DNA of 64,000 bases from contig CAWBUL010000005.1 of the NCBI GenBank assembly GCA_963791885.1, positions 1,984,001 to 2,048,000 of the forward strand. The letters run 5' to 3'. Position numbers and translations under genes: made by a program. Source of the stretch: CAVSUZ01 sp963791885 (GTDB lineage: Bacteria > Pseudomonadota > Alphaproteobacteria > Acetobacterales > Acetobacteraceae). The notes under the pieces were generated by a model that was given only the letters and a program-made list of their open reading frames with translations, did no database searches and was not told the origin of the DNA. Shown here one piece after another: positions 54,049 to 63,290 of this stretch. Every line of letters begins with the position of its first letter. Position 1 is the first letter of the stretch.

Positions 54049-55008
54049 CTAAGAACCGGCGAGGCGGCTTCTCACGTCCTTTCGCGGGAAGCGGAAATCG
54101 AAATTACAGAACTCGCAGGTCATGACGATGTCGCCATCCACTGCCATGTGGTCCAGGTCATCCTCGGGAAAGCCTTCCAGAATGTCGGACAGGCGGGCAC
54201 GGGAGCAACGGCATCCGTAGGACAGGGCGCGGGCGCGATTGACCGCCACGCCTTCGGTCGCAAACAGCCGATGCAGCAGCTGCTGGGTGGCGAGGCTGTC
54301 GTCCAGCAGCTCGGCGTCGGTGACGGTGGCGGCGAGCGCGGTGGCGGTGCGCCAGCTCTCGTCCTGGTCCTCATCGGACATGGCTGGGTCAATGCCGCCA
54401 GCCCCGGCGATCTTCTCCAGGATCAATGCCGAGGCGCGCCATCCGGCTTGGGTTTCCTCAGCTGCCAAGCGGATCCAGCAGCGGAGCTGCTCCGACGTGG
54501 CGAAGTAATGCAGCGCCATGTCGGCAAGGCTGGCGCCCTCGATGGCGACGATGCCCTGATGGCGGTTGCGGTCGGGCCCCTGGTCCACGGTGAACGCCAG
54601 GTAGCCTGCGCCAAGCAGGGTGGCGGCGTCGAGTTCGGGGTGAGCGGCCAGGGTATCGGCGAAGCGTTCGGCGTTGACACGGGCGTAGCCACGCAGGGCG
54701 CCGCGGTCAGTGCAGTCCGTCAAAAGCAGAGAGATCGGGCCGTCGCCCTTGGCCTGGACGCTGAAGGAGCCGCTGAATTTGAGGGCGGAGGCAAGAGCGG
54801 CGGAGAGCGCCAGGGCCTGGCCGAGCAGCTGGCGTACCGGGGAGGGGTTGTCCTGTCGCGTGAGCAGCGCATTCGCCAAAGGCCCAAGCCGGATCAAGCG
54901 GCCCCTAACGGGGCGATGCGGCAGATGGAAGGGCGTGATGCCGCGCGGAACGACGACGTCCGGCACAGCGGGGCGGTTGCTGTCGAGGAAGGCGGGAATG
55001 TCGGGCAT
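54049..55008 (-). CDS. hslO: Redox-regulated chaperone Hsp33
   Basis: 319 aa. The Zn-binding redox switch is visible as CRC (SYGCRCSRARL) and CEFC (VMTCEFCNFDFRF), four Cys near the C-terminus. The N-terminal domain has QAKGDGPISLLLTDC and RGYARVN, and the linker is ALSYGCRC. Hsp33 is activated by oxidation and unfolding to hold client proteins. Full length. Confidence 0.96.
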   Translation of the reverse strand: MPDIPAFLDSNRPAVPDVVVPRGITPFHLPHRPVRGRLIRLGPLANALLTRQDNPSPVRQLLGQALALSAALASALKFSGSFSVQAKGDGPISLLLTDCTDRGALRGYARVNAERFADTLAAHPELDAATLLGAGYLAFTVDQGPDRNRHQGIVAIEGASLADMALHYFATSEQLRCWIRLAAEETQAGWRASALILEKIAGAGGIDPAMSDEDQDESWRTATALAATVTDAELLDDSLATQQLLHRLFATEGVAVNRARALSYGCRCSRARLSDILEGFPEDDLDHMAVDGDIVMTCEFCNFDFRFPRKDVRSRLAGS

Positions 55009-55058
55009 GAGATCGGAGGTTAGATAGGGGCACCCAGGGCCGCATGCTACGGTGCGGC

Positions 55059-55543
55059 ATGGATGGGCTGACGATCCGGGATCTGACGGCGCTTGATGCG
55101 GATGCCGTGGCGGCGCTCATCACACGCGCCTTCGCGGCGCAGCCCGTGCGGGTCGATCCGGCGCCCTCCGCCTTGCGCGTGACGGCGGCCGACGTATTGG
55201 CGGTACTGAAGGAAGGCGGCGGGGCAGGGGCGCCGAGGCTCGCGGGTCGCTGGTAGCCGCGGTGCTGTGGGAAGAGAAGGAAGGCGGGCTGTACGTGTCC
55301 CGGCTGTCCGTGGCGCCGGAGTGGCGCGGGCGCGGAATTGCGGTGCGGCTGTTAGCGGCAGCGGAGGAAGCGGCGCAGGTGAAGGGGCTGCCGGGGCTGA
55401 ACCTTGGCACGCGCCTGGCCCTGGAAGGCAACCGGCGGCTGTTCGCCCGCTTCGGATTTCGAGAGATCGCGTTTCACGCGCACCCCAGCTACGCGACCCC
55501 GACCTGGGTGGAGATGGAGAAGCGAATAGAAAATCGGGGTTAG
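55059..55543 (+). pseudogene. GNAT acetyltransferase, one-base frameshift
   Basis: MDGLTIRDLTALDADAVAAL then ITRAFAAQPVRVDPAPSALR in the first frame to a stop at about 55256. In the next frame ARGSLVAAVLWEEKEGGLYV then SRLSVAPEWRGRGIAVRLLA has the acetyl-CoA motif A (RGRGIA) and FARFGFRE. A single-base change at about 55225-55235 separates them. Confidence 0.85.
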
Positions 55544-55594
55544 ATGCGTTGATCGGGCGACGGTTCCCCACCACGCCGCCGCGGGTTCGTTCGA

Positions 55595-56644
55595 TCAGGC
55601 GTGGGGCACGCTCTCGTGCGACCCGGTTTTGATGACGTTCGGCGGACTGCTCGCTGCCGGCTGCCCGGTGTCCGTCGTGGCCGGCGAATCATGGGCGTTA
55701 TTTGAATCATGGGCGGTGCTGGCCAACCATTCGGCAAAGCGCGTTTGAATCTCTTGCGCTTCCACCGGATCGGAGGGCAGCGCGTCGGGGTCCGACGTAT
55801 CGACCACGATCACCGTATGACCGGCGAATGCAAACGGCTGAGCGTCGTGCGGCAGCAGTGCGGCGATGGCCCGATCGGTAGGGACCAGCGGTGTCAGTTG
55901 GGAATCGAGCAGGCCGAAATGGTCGAGGAAACGGTTGAATACGGCGGGGATGCGGATACAGCCCTCTGAGTCGGGTCGCCCGAGCCGACTTGCCAGGAAG
56001 GTCGGATCCGTCGCGTGCATCTCCAGGCGGATCGAGGTGATGGCTCCGGACGTCCTCCAATCGTCGGTCGTCTGCCAGCCAAAATCCCAGACCCGCATCC
56101 CTTTAATGCCGTTGCCCCGGATGCCGTTTTCGTTGAGCGTCCCTTGGGCACGGTAACCGAAAATGGCGGGCGTGTTGGTGAAGACGCCGATGGGCGTCCT
56201 GAAATGCTCCTTGCGGCCCGGCTTGCCCGTGCTGACCTTCACCGCGGCGATGACCGGCCAGGGCGGGTTGCTCTGATCATAAAGCACGAGCCAAAGCCGC
56301 TGCACCGATGGCGCGCGATCCACAATCAGCACCACCTGGGGGCCGGTCAGCGTGGTCCCGGTCCGGCGCAACATCTCTGCTGTCGCGTTGAAGGCGTTGT
56401 CGGTGACGCGGAGCGGGGGATGCATCAATGCGCCACCCAGCCAGGAGGCCGCTTCGCCACGCAGTTGCTCCGTGGCGTGGTCCACCCAGGATGTCGGGGC
56501 GAAAGGGGGCTCTGCCGCATTCGGTCCGGGGTTGACCAGTAAGGTCGTGCTCGCGGCGTGTGCCGCGCTACCAACCAACAGAACCGCGCCAACGACCATC
56601 GGGACGATACGGCGCCTGCGAGAGGCCAAACTGACGATCTGCAC
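55595..56644 (-). CDS. L,D-transpeptidase (YkuD domain)
   Basis: 349 aa. Signal peptide/membrane segment (IVPMVVGAVLLVGSAAHA). YkuD domain with EMHATDPTFLASRLGRPDSE then GCIRIP: conserved His and Cys of the HxxxD...SxGCIR catalytic site. Makes 3-3 cross-links or attaches lipoproteins in the periplasm. A long Pro/Ser tail. Together with the penicillin-binding protein it is a second wall enzyme in the window, but unlinked. Confidence 0.92.
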   Translation of the reverse strand: MQIVSLASRRRRIVPMVVGAVLLVGSAAHAASTTLLVNPGPNAAEPPFAPTSWVDHATEQLRGEAASWLGGALMHPPLRVTDNAFNATAEMLRRTGTTLTGPQVVLIVDRAPSVQRLWLVLYDQSNPPWPVIAAVKVSTGKPGRKEHFRTPIGVFTNTPAIFGYRAQGTLNENGIRGNGIKGMRVWDFGWQTTDDWRTSGAITSIRLEMHATDPTFLASRLGRPDSEGCIRIPAVFNRFLDHFGLLDSQLTPLVPTDRAIAALLPHDAQPFAFAGHTVIVVDTSDPDALPSDPVEAQEIQTRFAEWLASTAHDSNNAHDSPATTDTGQPAASSPPNVIKTGSHESVPHA

Positions 56645-56754
56645 GAAACGGTCCGGTCAACGACGATGAGGACCACATCGTAACCCAAATCGTGAATGAA
56701 TCGGTGACCTTCGCCAAAAATTCTGGCAGCGTGTCTGAATTGCTGGACCGCGGG

Positions 56755-57294
56755 TCAGACGTCCAGGAACACTGTCTCCCCTTCGCCCTGCAGCCGGATA
56801 TCCAACCTCCAGGCGCCCGGACCATCGGGCCGGGCAATCAGCGTGTTTCGCCGCTCAGTGTCCTCGATCGAGTTGAGCAGCGGGTCTGTCTCGTTCAGCG
56901 CCTCATTCTGGAAATAGGCGCGGGTCACCAGACCCCGCATCAGTCCGCGCGCCAGCACACACAGCGCGAAATGCGGCGCCTGCTCCGCGTTGCCGCGCCC
57001 TCGCACCGGGCCGGGGCGCAGCGTGGTGAAGGTATAGATCCCGTCTCGGTCCGTCGCGGCGCGACCGAAGGCGGGGAACGAAGCGCTGGCCTCCGGGTCG
57101 GACTGCCAGAGTTCGACACAGGCTTCCGGAAAGGCCAGTCCGTCACCATCGGTCAGTTGGCCGCGCAAGGTGATGACCTCGCGATCGGGGAAGGCCTTGC
57201 GCGCGCCGAAGCGGGTGAGATCGGACCAGGACTTGTCCTCGATGAGGTGCCAGTAGGGGCCGATGGTCTGGCTGGCGGTGGTGATCCGCCTCAC
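56755..57294 (-). CDS. pcaG: Protocatechuate 3,4-dioxygenase alpha subunit
   Basis: 179 aa. TASQTIGPYWHLIEDKSWSD, VITLRGQLTDGDGLAFPEAC, FTTLRPGP and APHFALCVLARGLMRGLVTR are PcaG features. The alpha subunit lacks the iron ligands and completes the active site of the beta subunit. Start overlaps the pcaH stop by 4 bp. Confidence 0.94.
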   Translation of the reverse strand: MRRITTASQTIGPYWHLIEDKSWSDLTRFGARKAFPDREVITLRGQLTDGDGLAFPEACVELWQSDPEASASFPAFGRAATDRDGIYTFTTLRPGPVRGRGNAEQAPHFALCVLARGLMRGLVTRAYFQNEALNETDPLLNSIEDTERRNTLIARPDGPGAWRLDIRLQGEGETVFLDV

Positions 57295-58001
57295 GCGCGG
57301 TTCTCCATCGGCGTTTCACCCCGACCGCGCAGCACGATGTCGAACCGATAGCCCAACGCCCAATCCGGCACCGCGAGGTCCAGATCGAAAGCCGCGATCA
57401 GCCGGTTGCGTGCCTCCGGGTCCGGTACGCCGTTGAAGATCGGATCGAGCGGCAGAAGAGGATCGCCGGGGAAATACATCTGGGTGATGAGGCGCGTGGC
57501 GAAGGCCGGCCCGAACAACGAGAAATGGATGTGGTTGGGCCGCCAGGCATTGGCGTGGTTCGGCCAGGGATAGGCGCCGGGTAGTATGGAGACGAAACGG
57601 TACCGGCCTTCGCTATCGGTGAAGACGCGGCCGTCGCCGTGGAAATAGGGATCGACCGGCGCGTCATGCTGGTCACCCGGATGGTGGTAGCGGCCGGCAG
57701 CGTTGGCCTGCCAGATCTCCACCATCGTATTCGGGACAGGACGGCCGTCCTCGTCCATCACGGCGCCGGCGACGACGATGCGCTGGCCGGAGGCCTCGCC
57801 GCCCGCGACGGGTTTGGTCATGTCAGCGGTGGGCGGGAAGCGTTCGGGGCTGAAACGCGGCCCGGTCGTCTCGGTGATGGTCTGAGGCATCTTATGCAGC
57901 GCATGCTTCGGGTGCCGCTTATGCGTGCCGAGATAGCCGGGCAGGTCGTAGGGCGGCTGCGTTCCCGGGGCATAGGGCCGGAAGTCCTGTGTATCGCCCA
58001 T
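57291..58001 (-). CDS. pcaH: Protocatechuate 3,4-dioxygenase beta subunit
   Basis: 236 aa from ATG 58001 (longer upstream frame is not needed). Non-haem Fe(III) ligands are the two Tyr and two His: NAAGRYHHPGDQHDAPVDPY and ILPGAYPWPNHANAWRPNHI then HFS. Cleaves protocatechuate to 3-carboxy-cis,cis-muconate (beta-ketoadipate pathway). No other pca genes are nearby, so the pathway is split in this genome. Confidence 0.95.
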   Translation of the reverse strand: MGDTQDFRPYAPGTQPPYDLPGYLGTHKRHPKHALHKMPQTITETTGPRFSPERFPPTADMTKPVAGGEASGQRIVVAGAVMDEDGRPVPNTMVEIWQANAAGRYHHPGDQHDAPVDPYFHGDGRVFTDSEGRYRFVSILPGAYPWPNHANAWRPNHIHFSLFGPAFATRLITQMYFPGDPLLPLDPIFNGVPDPEARNRLIAAFDLDLAVPDWALGYRFDIVLRGRGETPMENRA

Positions 58002-58019
58002 CCTTCTCCTCCGTGGCGG

Positions 58020-58127
58020 GAGTGGGATCGCGCGAGGCGGAACGTCAGAGCGCGTGAATCCCACTCTTCGACTGAACAGCGAGTGGGATCGCGCGAGGCG
58101 CAACGTCGGAGCGCGTGAATCCCACTC
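58020..58127. repeat. Tandem palindromic 47-bp repeat (two units)
   Basis: Units at 58020-58066 and 58081-58127 begin GAGTGGGATCGCGCGAGGCG and end in GTGAATCCCACTC. GAGTGGGAT and ATCCCACTC pair as a stem, so each unit can form a hairpin. Between dgoA and pcaH (both minus), so it lies upstream of pcaH and downstream of dgoA. Confidence 0.8.
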
Positions 58128-58144
58128 TCCGAAACATAGCGATG

Positions 58145-58765
58145 CTACTCGGGGGCGAGGGCGTGGACCAGCGTGCGGGCCTTCGCCGCAACCACCTGCG
58201 GCGTGTCGCCGGCGCGATAGATGGACGATCCGATCCCGAAGCCCGCGGCTCCGGCGTCAAGCCAGGCGGACAGGTTCGAGGCGTCGATGCCGCCGACGGG
58301 CAGAACCGCGGTCTTCGGCGGCAACACGGCGCGCAGCGATCGCAACACGGCCGGGCTGGCAGCCTCGGCGGGAAACAGCTTCAGCGCGTCGGCCCCGGCG
58401 GCAAGCATGACGAACGCCTCAGCGGGGGTGAAGAAGCCGGGCACCGCAATCAGGTCATGGCTCTTGGCAGCGCGCACGATGTCCGGATTGGCGTGCGGGG
58501 TGACGATCACTTTGCCGCCCGCAGCGGCGATCTCGGCAACCTGGGCGGGGGTCATGACGGTGCCAGCGCCGATGAGAAGCCTGTCTCCGCAGGCCTCAGC
58601 CAGACGGCGGATAGACTCCATCGGAGAGGGGGAATTGAGCGGCACCTCGACCACGGCGATGCCTTCGGCCTCTAGCGCCGCGGCGATGTCCAGCACTTCA
58701 TCGGGGCGGACGCCGCGCAGAATGGCGATCAGGCCGCAGCGGCGCAGCCACTCGGTCAATGCCAT
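58145..58765 (-). CDS. dgoA: 2-dehydro-3-deoxy-6-phosphogalactonate aldolase
   Basis: 206 aa KDPG/KDPGal aldolase. Schiff-base Lys in ALKLFPAEAASP, catalytic Glu in VVEVPLNSP, VTPHANPDI and VGGIDASNLSAWLDAGA. Overlap with dgoK and the PLNSP loop (typical of DgoA) favour 6-phospho-galactonate over gluconate. Gives pyruvate and glyceraldehyde 3-phosphate. Confidence 0.92.
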   Translation of the reverse strand: MALTEWLRRCGLIAILRGVRPDEVLDIAAALEAEGIAVVEVPLNSPSPMESIRRLAEACGDRLLIGAGTVMTPAQVAEIAAAGGKVIVTPHANPDIVRAAKSHDLIAVPGFFTPAEAFVMLAAGADALKLFPAEAASPAVLRSLRAVLPPKTAVLPVGGIDASNLSAWLDAGAAGFGIGSSIYRAGDTPQVVAAKARTLVHALAPE

Positions 58766-59646
58766 TGCGCGTGTTCCCCGATCAGGGCGAGGCCGCGCGC
58801 GGCCGCTTCGCCGTTGAGGCGCTCGGCCATGCCGCCGCAGGCCTCGATGGCGCGGGCATAGAGCGCGGTGAGTTCCGGCGCGCCGATGATGTGCACCACG
58901 GTGACGGGCGGGGCGTCGGCGAGCGCAGCCCGCGCCTCATGGCCGATCAGCACGCCCGACAGATAGGATGCGCCGGCGGCTTCCGACAGCTGACCGGTCA
59001 GCGCGAGGGCACGCACGCCAAACAGGTGGTGCAGCAAGCCGCCCGGATCGGCGGACCGCCGGACCCCGGCGTCGAAGGCGGCTGGTTCGGTCGCGCCATC
59101 ACGCATCATGCGGCCAAGGATTGTGTGGCCGCGCAGGGCCGCGAATGCCTCGCCCGTCAGGTGGGTGGTGAAGCGGGTGATGCGGCCCAATTCGACCTGG
59201 GCCCATTTGGAATGGGTGCCCGGCAGGCAGGCCCAGCCGGATCCGTTGCCAAGCTGTGCGAGAACGCCGGCGAGCTGGGTTTCCTCGCCACGCATGACCT
59301 CGGGCACGCCGGCGGCGTCAGCGCAGGAGAGGCCAGGCACGAGGCGGAGCTGCGCCCAGTCGAATGGAATCTCGATCAGCGCGCGAGCGATGTCGGCGGC
59401 GCCGGCGGGGCAGGGGAGGTAGGGCGCCTCGACCCAGCCCTGGCGGCTGCCGATCATGCCGGAGAGCAGGACGTGGCGCTCCCCGACGGCGAGCCAGGGG
59501 CCGATTTCCTCGCGCAAGGTGTCGGCGAAGCGTCCGTCCGGCACCGCCATGATGCCGCGGGGCACAGATCGACGGTCGCGGATGACACCCTCCCGCGTGA
59601 GCCGATAGGCCCGAAAGCTGGTTGTTCCCCAGTCCACCCCGATCAT
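58756..59646 (-). CDS. dgoK: 2-dehydro-3-deoxygalactonokinase
   Basis: 296 aa from ATG 59646 (MIGVDWGTTSFRAYRL, a phosphate-binding loop of the ASKHA fold). LLSGMIGSRQGWVEAPYLPC, RGEETQLAGVL, CLPGTHSKWAQVELGRITRF and FTTHLTGEAF are DgoK signatures. Phosphorylates 2-keto-3-deoxygalactonate for DgoA. The genes overlap by 10 bp, so they are one unit. Confidence 0.94.
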   Translation of the reverse strand: MIGVDWGTTSFRAYRLTREGVIRDRRSVPRGIMAVPDGRFADTLREEIGPWLAVGERHVLLSGMIGSRQGWVEAPYLPCPAGAADIARALIEIPFDWAQLRLVPGLSCADAAGVPEVMRGEETQLAGVLAQLGNGSGWACLPGTHSKWAQVELGRITRFTTHLTGEAFAALRGHTILGRMMRDGATEPAAFDAGVRRSADPGGLLHHLFGVRALALTGQLSEAAGASYLSGVLIGHEARAALADAPPVTVVHIIGAPELTALYARAIEACGGMAERLNGEAAARGLALIGEHAQWH

Positions 59647-59694
59647 TGGTTCGATTCCCTGGTCCGGCGCGGTACATTGTAGTGTTTTAGCAAG

Positions 59695-60351
59695 ATGGTT
59701 TGCAGCGAGATTGCTGAACGAACGGAGCAAACGCAGCGGGGCCGCTCCGGTTGGCGTCCGGTGTCCCGGGCCGCGCTGCCGCACGGCGCGGAGGCGTTGG
59801 CCCGATGGCTGATCGGCAAGCTGGTGGTGCGCCGGTTGCCGGACGGTGAGGCGGTTGGGCGCATCGTGGAGACCGAGGCGTATCTGCCGCATGATCCCGC
59901 GTGCCACGCGTTTCGCGGGCGCACGCCGCGCAACGGCCCGTTGTTCCTGCGTCCCGGCCACGCCTACGTCTACATCGCCTACGGCACGTCGATGATGCTG
60001 AACGTCTCGAGCGAGCCTGAGGGGATCGGCTCGGGGGTGCTGCTGCGTGCGCTGGAGCCGGTCGATGGACTGGAATTGATGCTTGCGCGGCGGGTGGGAG
60101 CAGCGATTCGCGACGTGGCGCGCGGCCCAGGGTGCTTGGCGATGGCGCTAAGCATCGACCTGTCGCTGAACGGCCTCGATTTGTGCGAACCGGGCGATCT
60201 GTTCCTGGCGGATGACGGGACCGCGCCTGAGATCGGCATCAGCACACGGATCGGGCTGACCAAAGCAGCAGACTTGCCCTTGCGCTTCTATGCGCGTGGG
60301 AGTGCATGGCTGAGCGGTCCGCGCCGATTAAGTCCGGCGCAAGAGGAGTGA
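59695..60351 (+). CDS. Alkyladenine (3-methyladenine) DNA glycosylase, AAG/MPG family
   Basis: 218 aa. ALARWLIGKLVVRRLPDGEA, catalytic Glu in VGRIVETEAYLPHDPACHAF, RTPRNGPLF, HAYVYIAYGTSMMLNV and RGPGCLAMAL are conserved. Removes alkylated purines in base excision repair. Divergent from dgoK (48 bp). Its 3' end overlaps pncA by about 64 bp on the other strand. Confidence 0.94.
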   Translation: MVCSEIAERTEQTQRGRSGWRPVSRAALPHGAEALARWLIGKLVVRRLPDGEAVGRIVETEAYLPHDPACHAFRGRTPRNGPLFLRPGHAYVYIAYGTSMMLNVSSEPEGIGSGVLLRALEPVDGLELMLARRVGAAIRDVARGPGCLAMALSIDLSLNGLDLCEPGDLFLADDGTAPEIGISTRIGLTKAADLPLRFYARGSAWLSGPRRLSPAQEE

Positions 60352-61001
60352 TGGTTCAGTCCAAAGTATCGAACGTAGCGAACCTGTACACCCATCATGC
60401 TCAGGCGTTTTTTCGCCTCATCGAGAGTGGTCCAGCCGGCCGATACGGGCAGGCCGATGCCGCGGCATGCATCCTCGATCAGCGTCACCTCGAAACCCAG
60501 GCGGACCGCGTCCTCGGCGGACCAGGCGACGCAGAAATCGGTGGCCAGGCCAGCGAGGTAGAGCCGCCGTACGCCGCGGCTGCGCAGCCAGCCATCGAGC
60601 CCGGTGCGCGTCTGATGGTCGTTCTCGAAAAACACGGAGTAGCTATCGATATCAGGGTCAAAGCCTTTGCGGACGATCACCTCCATCCGGGCGGTGTCGA
60701 AGTCCCCGTGCAGCGCGGCATTGGTACTGTCCTGCAGCGCATGATCTGGCCACAGCACCTGCGGCCCATAGGGCATGGCAATCGTCTCGAAGGGCTGGTA
60801 CCCGGGATGTGCGCTGGCGAATGAGGAATGTCCTGCCGGATGCCAGTCCTGACTGGCGAAGGCGTGCCGGAAGTGCTGCTGAAGCAGCCGGTTGATGACC
60901 GGCACCACGTCATGCCCACCCTCAACCGGCAATTCTCCGCCCGGCATGAAGGTGGGCTGAACATCCACCGCACCCAGGATCACGTCGGAGTCGTCGATCA
61001 T
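60288..61001 (-). CDS. pncA: Nicotinamidase/pyrazinamidase
   Basis: 237 aa. Catalytic Asp in GAVDVQPTF, metal site SQDWHPAGHSSF, Lys in VIVRKGFDPDIDSYSVF, and Cys in LYLAGLATDFCVAWSAED. Converts nicotinamide to nicotinate for NAD salvage. The C-terminal about 25 residues extend beyond the usual length because of the overlap with the glycosylase gene. Its start overlaps the upstream LysR stop (ATGA). Confidence 0.92.
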   Translation of the reverse strand: MIDDSDVILGAVDVQPTFMPGGELPVEGGHDVVPVINRLLQQHFRHAFASQDWHPAGHSSFASAHPGYQPFETIAMPYGPQVLWPDHALQDSTNAALHGDFDTARMEVIVRKGFDPDIDSYSVFFENDHQTRTGLDGWLRSRGVRRLYLAGLATDFCVAWSAEDAVRLGFEVTLIEDACRGIGLPVSAGWTTLDEAKKRLSMMGVQVRYVRYFGLNHHSSCAGLNRRGPLSHALPRA

Positions 61002-61894
61002 GCTTTCCTCTGTTGTAGGGCCACCTGCACGAAGTTTCGCAACGCGGCGCGCTCGTCAGCCGCGCGTGTCGCCAGCGTGAACGGCGCACGCAGCGGCACC
61101 GGCGAGGCGATCGGCCGATACACAACGCCGTGCAGCCTGATCTCGCGCATCGAAGCCGGCACCACCGAAATGCCGATCCCGGCTGCCACCATATTGAGGT
61201 TCGTGAGCATGCGGCCAACCTCGGCGGCCACGACCGGTTGGAAGCCTGCGCCCTGGCACGCTGCGATCAGATCGGCATACATGCCCGGCGCGGCAACCCG
61301 GCGCACGAGGATGAAACGCTCCGCCGCGAGTTGCGCGATCGGCACGGCGCCGCGGCCTCGGGCCAAACGATGCGCGTTTGGCAGCGCCAACAGCATCGGC
61401 TCCTCAGCCAATTGCCGGAACACGATGCCGGCCGGCCGCGCAACGGCGGCGCGCAGGAATGCCGCCTCGACCGTTCCGGCCGAAAGCATCTCGGTCAGAT
61501 CGGCTGCATTGCCTTCGTGGATGGTCAGGCTGACATCCGGAAACAGGCGCGCATAACGGCCGATAATATCCGGCACGAGCCGATGCAGTCCGGCCGATGT
61601 CGTCAGCCCAATCGCGAGTTCGCCGATCGTCCCCGAGGCCGCGAGCACAGCCCGCGACGCGGCGCGCACGGCGTGCGCGAGGATCGCGCGGGCTTCCTCC
61701 AGGAACACGACTCCAGCCTCGGTCAGCGCCACGCCGCGGGATAGCCGGATGAACAGGGGCGTGCCGAGTTCAGATTCCAGCGCGCGGATCTGCTGACTCA
61801 GCGGCGGCTGCTGGATACCGAGCCGTGCGGCGGCGCGGGTGACATGGCCTTCCTCGGCGACGGCGACGAAGTAGCGGAGGTGCCGCAATTCCAT
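60998..61894 (-). CDS. LysR-family transcriptional regulator
   Basis: 298 aa. Helix-turn-helix VTRAAARLGIQQPPLSQQIR then ALESELG; PBP2 effector domain from about 90. The BenM/CatM-like start MELRHLRYFVAVAEEGHVTR is typical. Co-transcribed with pncA; possible targets include the divergent PEP-CTERM gene or the adjacent operon. Confidence 0.93.
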   Translation of the reverse strand: MELRHLRYFVAVAEEGHVTRAAARLGIQQPPLSQQIRALESELGTPLFIRLSRGVALTEAGVVFLEEARAILAHAVRAASRAVLAASGTIGELAIGLTTSAGLHRLVPDIIGRYARLFPDVSLTIHEGNAADLTEMLSAGTVEAAFLRAAVARPAGIVFRQLAEEPMLLALPNAHRLARGRGAVPIAQLAAERFILVRRVAAPGMYADLIAACQGAGFQPVVAAEVGRMLTNLNMVAAGIGISVVPASMREIRLHGVVYRPIASPVPLRAPFTLATRAADERAALRNFVQVALQQRKA

Positions 61895-61991
61895 ATGTTT
61901 TACATATCGATTGGCTCTGTGGCAGATATTTTACATCTTGGGGGACCCATGTCACCGTCGCATCCAATTACAAACGGAGGAACCGGTCTCC

Positions 61992-63284
61992 ATGCGCTCT
62001 CCAGCCCCCGCCCTGCTCGCCTGCGCCGCTGTCCTGCTCGGCTCGGCTTCCGCACAGGCGGACCCGATCGAGATCCTGTTCGTTGGAAACAGCTTCACCC
62101 ACGGCCGATACGATCCCGTGCGGAACTACAATGCCGGGTTCGGGCCCGGCGATGTGCACGATCTTCTCTGTCCCACCGCTGCGACATGTACCCAGCCGAC
62201 CACGCAGGTCGATCCTTCGGCCAACCCGCCCCCAGGATTCCCCTCCGGTCTTCCCGCGCAGCTTGCGTATCTGCAAGCCAATCCGGGTGCCCAATATAAC
62301 GAGACCGGACCTGAAGGGGGCGTGCCCGGCATCTTCCTGCAATTCACCAAGGAAGCCGGCCTGGACTACGACGTATCGATCGTGGCGGTCAGCAGCGCGA
62401 CGCTGACCGGCTACACGACCGGCACATCCAAGAAATATGCAAGCCAGATAGAAAGTTCTAATTGGAATGACGTGGTGCTGCAGGATCAAAGCTTCGAGCC
62501 ACTCCCCAGCAGCATCACCGTCAATGGCAACAGCGTGGCGACGCGGGGGAACTTCGCCAAATTCCAGACCGGTGTGAATCAGATCGTCTCCGGCGTGGAC
62601 GCCGCGGATCAGAAGGCAGGAACCGCGAACGCCAAAGTGACGCTGTATGAGACGCAACCGCTCGCGTCCTATGGCTACACCAGCAGCAATCCGAACGCGC
62701 CGATCTTTGGCAGTTCCACCAGTCCGCCCGGCGGGGTCAACGCGCCCTATGTCGGGGACACGGACCCGATCGCGGCGATGGCCAATGACCTGCACAACGC
62801 GTACGAGAACGCCGCGCAGAACGAGATGTCGTCCAATCCGGGCGGGAGCCAGGTCAACGTGGCGCTCGCGGGTGACGCATGGGTCAGCGCGATCAGCAAA
62901 GGGATCGCCATGAACGATCCCTATCTGACCAACGAGCCCGCGGGTGAGGTCGATCTGTGGGACAGCAATCCCCTGGATGCGTGCTGCACGACGCCAATCG
63001 GCTATCATCCCAGCACCTACGGTGCGTATCTCAGCGCGCTGGTGCTGTTCGAGGAGATCACCGGCGTCAATCCGGAAAGCCTGACCGGGGAATTCGACCC
63101 GAGTGATACCGATTCGGCGGCGTACGCGCTGGGGATCAATTCGGAACTCGCCGAGGAGCTGGCAGTCGCCGCGGCGCAGACGGTTCAACTCGGTCAGCCC
63201 GTGCCGGAGCCGCGATCGGTTTTGTTGCTGGTGGGTGGTTTGCTGGCACTAGGTCTTGCCAATGCTCGCAAGCGCCGCGGCTGA
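61992..63284 (+). CDS. PEP-CTERM protein with SGNH-like GNSF start
   Basis: 430 aa from ATG 61992 with a signal peptide (LLACAAVLLGSASAQA). ILFVGNSFTHGRYDPV resembles block I of SGNH-type hydrolases; YHPSTYGAYLSALVLFEEIT later has an Asp/His-like block (GYHPS). The C-terminus VPEPRSVLLLVGGLLALGLA then NARKRRG is a PEP-CTERM sorting signal. A secreted or envelope esterase is possible. Confidence 0.85.
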   Translation: MRSPAPALLACAAVLLGSASAQADPIEILFVGNSFTHGRYDPVRNYNAGFGPGDVHDLLCPTAATCTQPTTQVDPSANPPPGFPSGLPAQLAYLQANPGAQYNETGPEGGVPGIFLQFTKEAGLDYDVSIVAVSSATLTGYTTGTSKKYASQIESSNWNDVVLQDQSFEPLPSSITVNGNSVATRGNFAKFQTGVNQIVSGVDAADQKAGTANAKVTLYETQPLASYGYTSSNPNAPIFGSSTSPPGGVNAPYVGDTDPIAAMANDLHNAYENAAQNEMSSNPGGSQVNVALAGDAWVSAISKGIAMNDPYLTNEPAGEVDLWDSNPLDACCTTPIGYHPSTYGAYLSALVLFEEITGVNPESLTGEFDPSDTDSAAYALGINSELAEELAVAAAQTVQLGQPVPEPRSVLLLVGGLLALGLANARKRRG

Positions 63285-63290
63285 CCCGAG

